A stretch of 64,000 nucleotides of DNA from positions 62,001 through 126,000 of the forward strand of contig NZ_JAUFPW010000009.1 in NCBI RefSeq assembly GCF_030409415.1, in the 5' to 3' direction. The position numbers and the translations under genes were made by a program. The DNA is from Pedobacter aquatilis (GTDB lineage: Bacteria; Bacteroidota; Bacteroidia; Sphingobacteriales; Sphingobacteriaceae). Below, piece by piece: positions 60,375-64,000 of the stretch. Each line of letters starts with the position of its first letter. Position 1 is the stretch's first letter. The notes under the pieces were generated by a model. The model was not told the DNA's origin and searched no databases. It was given only the letters and a program-made list of their open reading frames with translations.

Positions 60375-61928
60375 TTATCCTCTGCCACCTCTTGTTGGTC
60401 TTCCACCTTCACTACTTCTTTCTCCACCACCTCTGTTTTGTTGTTGGGGAGGTGCTTGTTGTCTATTTTCAGCAGGGCGTTCAAAACGTTGTTGACGCTG
60501 TTGTTGAACTTGCTCATTTCTTTGCTGTTGCATTTGCTGCGAACGCTCTTGCTGTTGCTGGCGTTGTTGCTGCATCTGCTCATTACGTTGTGCTCTTTGC
60601 TGATCCATTTGCTGACGTTGTTGTTCTGCTTGCTGAGAACGTTGTTGTTGCATTTGTTCATTACGCTGTGCTCTTTGCTGATCCATTTGCTGGCGTTGTT
60701 GTTCAAACTGCTGAGAACGTTGTTGCTGCATTTGCTCATTGCGCTGCGTATTTTGCTGCTCACGACTCACTCGCTCCTGTTGGCTGCGTTGCTGCATTTG
60801 TTGAATACGTTCCTGACTACGGTTTCCCTGTTCTCTTGTACGGTCCATCGCTTGCCTATTTCTTTGCTCGGCATCACCTAAATTTTGATTCGCTCTGTCC
60901 GTTCTTCCATTTGCATCACGATTATAAACTTCAGGACGGTTATTAGGTTGATTATCTCTACGATTATCAACATTTCCATTGTCTCTTCTATTAGGTTGAG
61001 TCATCCTGTTATCGTTTCTTTCTCCAAAACGATTATCGTTTCTGTTTCCATCTCGCTGATCGCGGTTAGCGTAACCAGTATCTCCCCTACCATTTCTGTT
61101 GAAACCAGCATTGCCTTGCTCAAATTTTCTAGGTGCTGCGCTTCTGTTATCTACCGCACCACGTTCTGGTCTCGGACGATAAATTGAAACTGCTCTATCA
61201 TTAACTCTTCCAACACCAGGTCTGTTACTCTGCTCAAAGCGATAAACTCTAACATCTCTATTGGTTGCTCTTCTAATATCTTCCATCCTCGGACCACCGT
61301 AATAACTTCTTCTGTTGTACACATAAGTATTATTTATAATCGTTGTATTACGGATGTAAACATTGTTTCTGCCATAATCATACCTCGGGAATCTGTTAAT
61401 ATAAATATTGGTTTGAGGGATGAAATTCCAGCAAAAATCTGGAACCACATAGCGGCGACCAAAGCTTAAGTTTATACTGATTGCCGGAGCCATTGGTGCC
61501 CAGCCATAATATCCATCGCCACTTCTCCAATCTACCCACGCTGGTCCCCAGTTTGTATCGGGAAGCCAAATCCACTGCCTGTAGTTATTAATTACCCATC
61601 TTCCGTAGTGAAATGGTGCCCAACCCCAGTCGTAATTCGAAACCCAAGTATTACCATATTCAGTCATTACCCATCTACCATTTGTATAATATGGGCGAAA
61701 ATCGCTTTGGTCTACATCAGGACGCCAAACATAACCGTATTGCGGGTCTTGAATCCAGGTACCATAAGGAGAAAGCTCATCATAGAAAGTTTGCAAAGAG
61801 ACATTACCAGTGTTGTAACCATCATTCTGGTAGTTTTCTTCGTAGCCTTGCGCCCTGGCTAAGGATGTGGTTCCGGCAAGGAGCGAAAAAAGCCCCAGCA
61901 CAAGCGCCGTAGTTTTCAGTGTTTTCAT
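60375..61928 (-). CDS. DUF6600 exported protein with Arg/Asn- and Gln-rich tail
   Basis: The 517-residue protein has a Sec signal peptide (MKTLKTTALVLGLFSLLAGT, cut after about 26). The DUF6600 part (about 40-160) repeats Trp/Tyr-rich units (YDELSPYGTWIQDPQYGYVW, YDWGWAPFHYGRWVINNYRQ, WAPMAP). From about 210 a low-complexity region rich in Arg, Asn and Asp follows, then a Gln/Arg-rich tail with at least two tandem 26-residue units (QRNEQMQQQRSQQ...). The tail may be surface-exposed and disordered. Function is unknown. Confidence 0.82.
   Translation of the reverse strand: MKTLKTTALVLGLFSLLAGTTSLARAQGYEENYQNDGYNTGNVSLQTFYDELSPYGTWIQDPQYGYVWRPDVDQSDFRPYYTNGRWVMTEYGNTWVSNYDWGWAPFHYGRWVINNYRQWIWLPDTNWGPAWVDWRSGDGYYGWAPMAPAISINLSFGRRYVVPDFCWNFIPQTNIYINRFPRYDYGRNNVYIRNTTIINNTYVYNRRSYYGGPRMEDIRRATNRDVRVYRFEQSNRPGVGRVNDRAVSIYRPRPERGAVDNRSAAPRKFEQGNAGFNRNGRGDTGYANRDQRDGNRNDNRFGERNDNRMTQPNRRDNGNVDNRRDNQPNNRPEVYNRDANGRTDRANQNLGDAEQRNRQAMDRTREQGNRSQERIQQMQQRSQQERVSREQQNTQRNEQMQQQRSQQFEQQRQQMDQQRAQRNEQMQQQRSQQAEQQRQQMDQQRAQRNEQMQQQRQQQQERSQQMQQQRNEQVQQQRQQRFERPAENRQQAPPQQQNRGGGERSSEGGRPTRGGRG
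60591..60746. repeat. 78-base tandem repeat coding for the Gln-rich tail
   Basis: Two copies of a 78-base unit start at 60591 and 60669 (each opening TGCTCTTTGCTGATCCATTT). They encode 26-residue units and remain in frame. A degenerate part-copy precedes them from about 60513. Confidence 0.75.
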
Positions 61929-62136
61929 TTGTGTGTTTATTTAATAACCTAATTTGTGTGTATCAATTAGAGAACCAATTTTAGATTTGGTTTAATATGC
62001 ATGCATAGTTTTATTAAATGATTGAAAATACTGACATGGAGGGCATATTTAACTAATTATTAACGATTTGAATTGATATTAATTGTGCAGAAAATAAGTC
62101 AATCAGGAATAAAATTTGCTACACCAGTGTTTATAA

Positions 62137-62184
62137 AATAGAATATATCGCGAATGATTTGATTTTTAAAACATATATTCTATT
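62137..62184. promoter_or_regulatory. 12-base perfect inverted repeat upstream of the RsmI-like gene
   Basis: AATAGAATATAT (62137-62148) and ATATATTCTATT (62173-62184) are perfect inverted repeats with a 24-base spacer, ending 9 bases before the -7 box. They cover the -33 region, so an operator or hairpin function is plausible. Confidence 0.4.
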
Positions 62185-62193
62185 AATTGTAAG

Positions 62194-62201
62194 TATTTTT
62201 G
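62194..62201 (+). promoter_or_regulatory. Promoter -7 box 4 bases before the RsmI-like start
   Basis: TATTTTTG is an exact TAnnTTTG match. Only CATT separates it from the ATG at 62206, so the mRNA should be leaderless. Confidence 0.55.
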
Positions 62202-62205
62202 CATT

Positions 62206-62907
62206 ATGCAAAATGGCACCTTATATCTTATTCCTGTACCGCTTGCGGAAGAAGCAGCAGCTAAAACTTTTACACCATATTTGGTAGAAACGATCAATAA
62301 AATTGATACTTACATCGTTGAAAACAGCAAAACTGCCCGCAAATTTTTAAAAGAAGCTGGACTTAACACTCCACAAAAGGATTTAATTGTACATGATTAT
62401 GGCAAACACAACCGAAGCGACTTGAATCAGTTTTTTCACGAACTTAAGGCGGGTAAAGATGTTGGGTTAATGAGCGAAGCTGGTTGTCCGGGTGTTGCAG
62501 ACCCAGGTTCAGATATTGTTGCAGAAGCACATAAAAGAGGCATTAAGGTGATGCCATTAGTTGGTCCAAGTTCAATTCTTTTGGCTTTAATGGCCTCTGG
62601 CTTTAACGGACAAAGTTTTGCCTTTTGGGGATATTTGCCTATTGATAAAGAACAGCGCACCAAACGTATAAAAGATTTAGATTTATCAGCCAGCCGATAT
62701 AAGCAAACGCAAATTTTTATAGAAACGCCTTTCCGTAATAATCAAATGCTTGAAGAAGTGTTGAAAAGCTGTAAACCGAATACCCAACTTTGTATCGCAA
62801 GTAATTTAACCGCCGGAAATGAGTTTATAAAAACACAAAGTGTTTACAACTGGCGCAAAGAAAAAATTGATTTACATAAGCAACCTACCATATTTTTGCT
62901 GTATTAA
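62206..62907 (+). CDS. RsmI-related SAM-dependent methyltransferase
   Basis: The 233-residue protein has the tetrapyrrole-methylase fold used by RsmI (16S rRNA 2'-O-methyltransferase): TLYLIPVPLAEE, VGLMSEAGCPGVADPGSDIV, VMPLVGPSSILLALMASGF and FIETPFRNNQMLEEV. It lacks the C-terminal extension of canonical RsmI and so belongs to a shorter related group. Its start is fixed by the -7 box four bases upstream. Confidence 0.88.
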   Translation: MQNGTLYLIPVPLAEEAAAKTFTPYLVETINKIDTYIVENSKTARKFLKEAGLNTPQKDLIVHDYGKHNRSDLNQFFHELKAGKDVGLMSEAGCPGVADPGSDIVAEAHKRGIKVMPLVGPSSILLALMASGFNGQSFAFWGYLPIDKEQRTKRIKDLDLSASRYKQTQIFIETPFRNNQMLEEVLKSCKPNTQLCIASNLTAGNEFIKTQSVYNWRKEKIDLHKQPTIFLLY

Positions 62908-62920
62908 GGGGATGATAGAA

Positions 62921-62971
62921 AAAAGAGCAAGGAACAAAGGTTAAATTAACCTATTATCTCCTTGCTCTTTT
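62921..62971. terminator. Long hairpin between the RsmI-like gene and nadD
   Basis: AAAAGAGCAAGGA (62921-62933) pairs with TCCTTGCTCTTTT (62959-62971), and AGGTTAA/TTAACCT pair inside the loop. It is T-rich on both exits, so it may end both convergent genes. Confidence 0.75.
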
Positions 62972-62974
62972 AAT

Positions 62975-63550
62975 CTATTTTCCATACATACCTTTGGCAT
63001 CAATGAAATCAATTACTTTATCAGGCAAAAAGAACTGTACATTTTTATTGTCAGAAATGGCTTTTCTAATAAATGTAGATGAAATCTCCATTAAAGGTGT
63101 TTTCGTAAATGTAATTGATGGATGGTTTTCCCATTCTGCTACATCGGCACCTGGGCGTGGGTAAACAAAAATTTCGTAGTCTTTTAGCAAAATCTCGTAA
63201 TTTTTCCACTTCTTAAATGATACCAGATTATCAGCACCCATTATCAAAACAAATTTATTATTTGGATAACGCTCCATCAGATGTGTTAAAGTATCAATTG
63301 TATAAGATGGCTGCGGCAAATTAAATTCGATATTACTCACCTTAATATTAGTCGCATTTTGAGTTGCTAATGTTGCCATTTCCAACCTATCGTACATATT
63401 AGCCAAACCACTTTTCTCTTTCAAAGGGTTATGTGGCGAAACAACCAACCAAACTTCATCTAATTCGGTATGATTTGCCATGTAATTGGCAATAATCAAA
63501 TGCCCGGTATGTATTGGGTTATAAGAACCGAAGAATAGACCAATTTTCAT
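62975..63550 (-). CDS. nadD: Nicotinate-nucleotide adenylyltransferase
   Basis: NadD makes nicotinic acid adenine dinucleotide from NaMN and ATP. The 191-residue protein starts MKIGLFFGSYNPIHTGHLII with the nucleotidyltransferase HxGH motif (His14-His17), then LVVSPHNPLKEKSGL, FVLIMGADNLVSFKKW and the C-terminal ISSTFIRKAI. Length is normal. It is 115 bases downstream of gmk with a REP-like palindrome between. Confidence 0.95.
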   Translation of the reverse strand: MKIGLFFGSYNPIHTGHLIIANYMANHTELDEVWLVVSPHNPLKEKSGLANMYDRLEMATLATQNATNIKVSNIEFNLPQPSYTIDTLTHLMERYPNNKFVLIMGADNLVSFKKWKNYEILLKDYEIFVYPRPGADVAEWENHPSITFTKTPLMEISSTFIRKAISDNKNVQFFLPDKVIDFIDAKGMYGK

Positions 63551-63575
63551 ATGGAGATTTTCAGTTTGTTTAAAA

Positions 63576-63639
63576 CATCATTGCGAGGTACGGAGCAATC
63601 TTTCTTACAAAATAGATTGCTTGGTATCTCGCAATGGCG
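63576..63639. repeat. REP-like palindrome, complete but degenerate
   Basis: CATCATTGCGAGGTACGGAG (63576-63595) pairs with the right arm GATTGCTTGGTATCTCGCAA then TGGCG. Several substitutions are not compensated. It lies between gmk and nadD. Confidence 0.7.
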
Positions 63640-63665
63640 AATATTTATTAAAATTTGCAGAAAAT

Positions 63666-64000
63666 TACTTCTTCAAAAAATCGCCAACAAGCTTTTCAGC
63701 TTCTGCGCAGGCGATTTCTAAATCGTAATTTTTTAAAATCACATCAAATTTATCTGCATAAAGCAATTCCTTTTCGGCCTTTACAAAACGTTCCTGAAGC
63801 TTTTCGGCGCTATCCGTTCCGCGGCCGCTTAAGCGTTCTTTTAGTACTGCTAATGATGGCGGCTGAACAAAAATGGCTAAAGCATCTTCTTCATATTTTC
63901 TTTTTAAACGAAGACCGCCCTCTACATCAATATCAAAAATAACATGCTTATCTGCATTCCAGATGCGTTCTATTTCTGAGCGTAAAGTACCATAGAAAGT
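63666..64000 (-). CDS. gmk: Guanylate kinase, C-terminal part (cut by window edge)
   Basis: Gmk phosphorylates GMP to GDP. About 111 codons are present. Reading the minus strand from the edge gives FYGTLRSEIERIWNADKHVI, then FDIDVEGGLRLKRKYEEDAL, AIFVQPPSLAVLKERLSGRG and DSAEKLQERFVKAEKELLYA, ending DYNLEIACAEAEKL-type segment and GDFLKK. The FDIDVEGG and PPSLAVLKERLSGRGT motifs are the guanylate kinase Mg/GMP site and lid. The 5' half lies outside. It is upstream of nadD in the same direction, a pairing seen in Bacteroidota. Confidence 0.93.

Noticed and set aside
60392..61187. Several long open frames opposite or out of frame with the DUF6600 gene
   Set aside because: They are by-products of the repetitive, Gln/Arg-rich coding sequence; their translations are low-complexity Leu/Val/Ala stretches without family features.
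1..64000. CRISPR arrays, tRNA/rRNA genes, prophage and insertion sequences
   Set aside because: I looked for regularly spaced repeats, tRNA-like cloverleaves, rRNA motifs and transposase or integrase genes and found none. The palindromic repeats are dispersed, not arrayed.

Overview
The window is a piece of chromosome from a low-GC Bacteroidota bacterium of the Sphingobacteriaceae, most likely Pedobacter or a close relative. The evidence is the gene families (T9SS sorting domain, DUF1501/DUF1800 pair, LVIVD lipoprotein, DUF2027-Smr, DUF6600, DUF4397, N-acyl-ornithine transcarbamylase type of arginine pathway), the near absence of Shine-Dalgarno sequences, and repeated matches to the Bacteroidota promoter -7 box TAnnTTTG. 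No rRNA, tRNA, CRISPR array, prophage or transposase gene was seen. The genus is an inference from gene content.

Layout. 1-9 kb: the 5' end of secA, a small secreted protein, a pirin-like cupin, a DUF2027-Smr protein, the translationally coupled DUF1800-DUF1501 pair, a KAS III enzyme, clpS, a class III Fic AMP-transferase and a thioredoxin-like protein. 9-18.8 kb: rsmA, pdxA, an MFS transporter with a sulfurtransferase, then the lipid-synthesis run DUF177-rpmF-plsX-fabH-accB-accC, closed by a strong terminator. 19-29 kb: an LVIVD lipoprotein, tatC, rpiB, an M28 peptidase, a LutB-like iron-sulfur protein, a DUF4160/DUF2442 pair, a fused 2-oxoacid dehydrogenase E1 and adenine deaminase. 29-36 kb: a SprT-like protein, a Pif1-type helicase, a PqqB-like hydrolase and prfC.

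36-48 kb is an arginine/proline synthesis cluster on the minus strand. In transcription order it is GNAT - argG - four-helix-bundle gene - argC - four-helix-bundle gene - argD - argF' - argB - proC - argE' - DUF433/DUF5615 module - argH, followed by a class I aminotransferase. It encodes the Bacteroidota route in which N-acylornithine is carbamoylated before deacylation. The transcarbamylase has Val at the position that separates acetyl- from succinyl-ornithine enzymes. Two four-helix-bundle genes, one toxin-antitoxin-like pair and several palindromic repeats sit between the biosynthetic genes.

48-64 kb: a DUF4397 lipoprotein; an iron-uptake set (TonB siderophore receptor, PepSY membrane protein, DUF6607 protein); a second M28 peptidase; DUF6624 and DUF5694 secreted proteins; a methyltransferase; a beta-CASP nuclease; a YtxH protein; a HAD hydrolase; a DUF6600 protein with a glutamine-rich tandem-repeat tail; an RsmI-related methyltransferase; nadD; and the 3' end of gmk.

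Two patterns run across the window. One is a family of REP-like palindromes (core GTCATTGCGAGG ... CCTCGCAATGAC) in at least ten intergenic places, with variants in which both arms change together, plus a longer degenerate repeat present at least three times. The other is a promoter layout in which the -7 box lies only 3-4 bases before the ATG (clpS, rpiB, lutB, the RsmI-like gene, and near-matches for two more genes), which predicts leaderless mRNAs. I saw no clear novel defence system; the best leads for new biology are the genes embedded in the arg cluster, the DUF4160/DUF2442 pair, the repeat families and the leaderless promoters.
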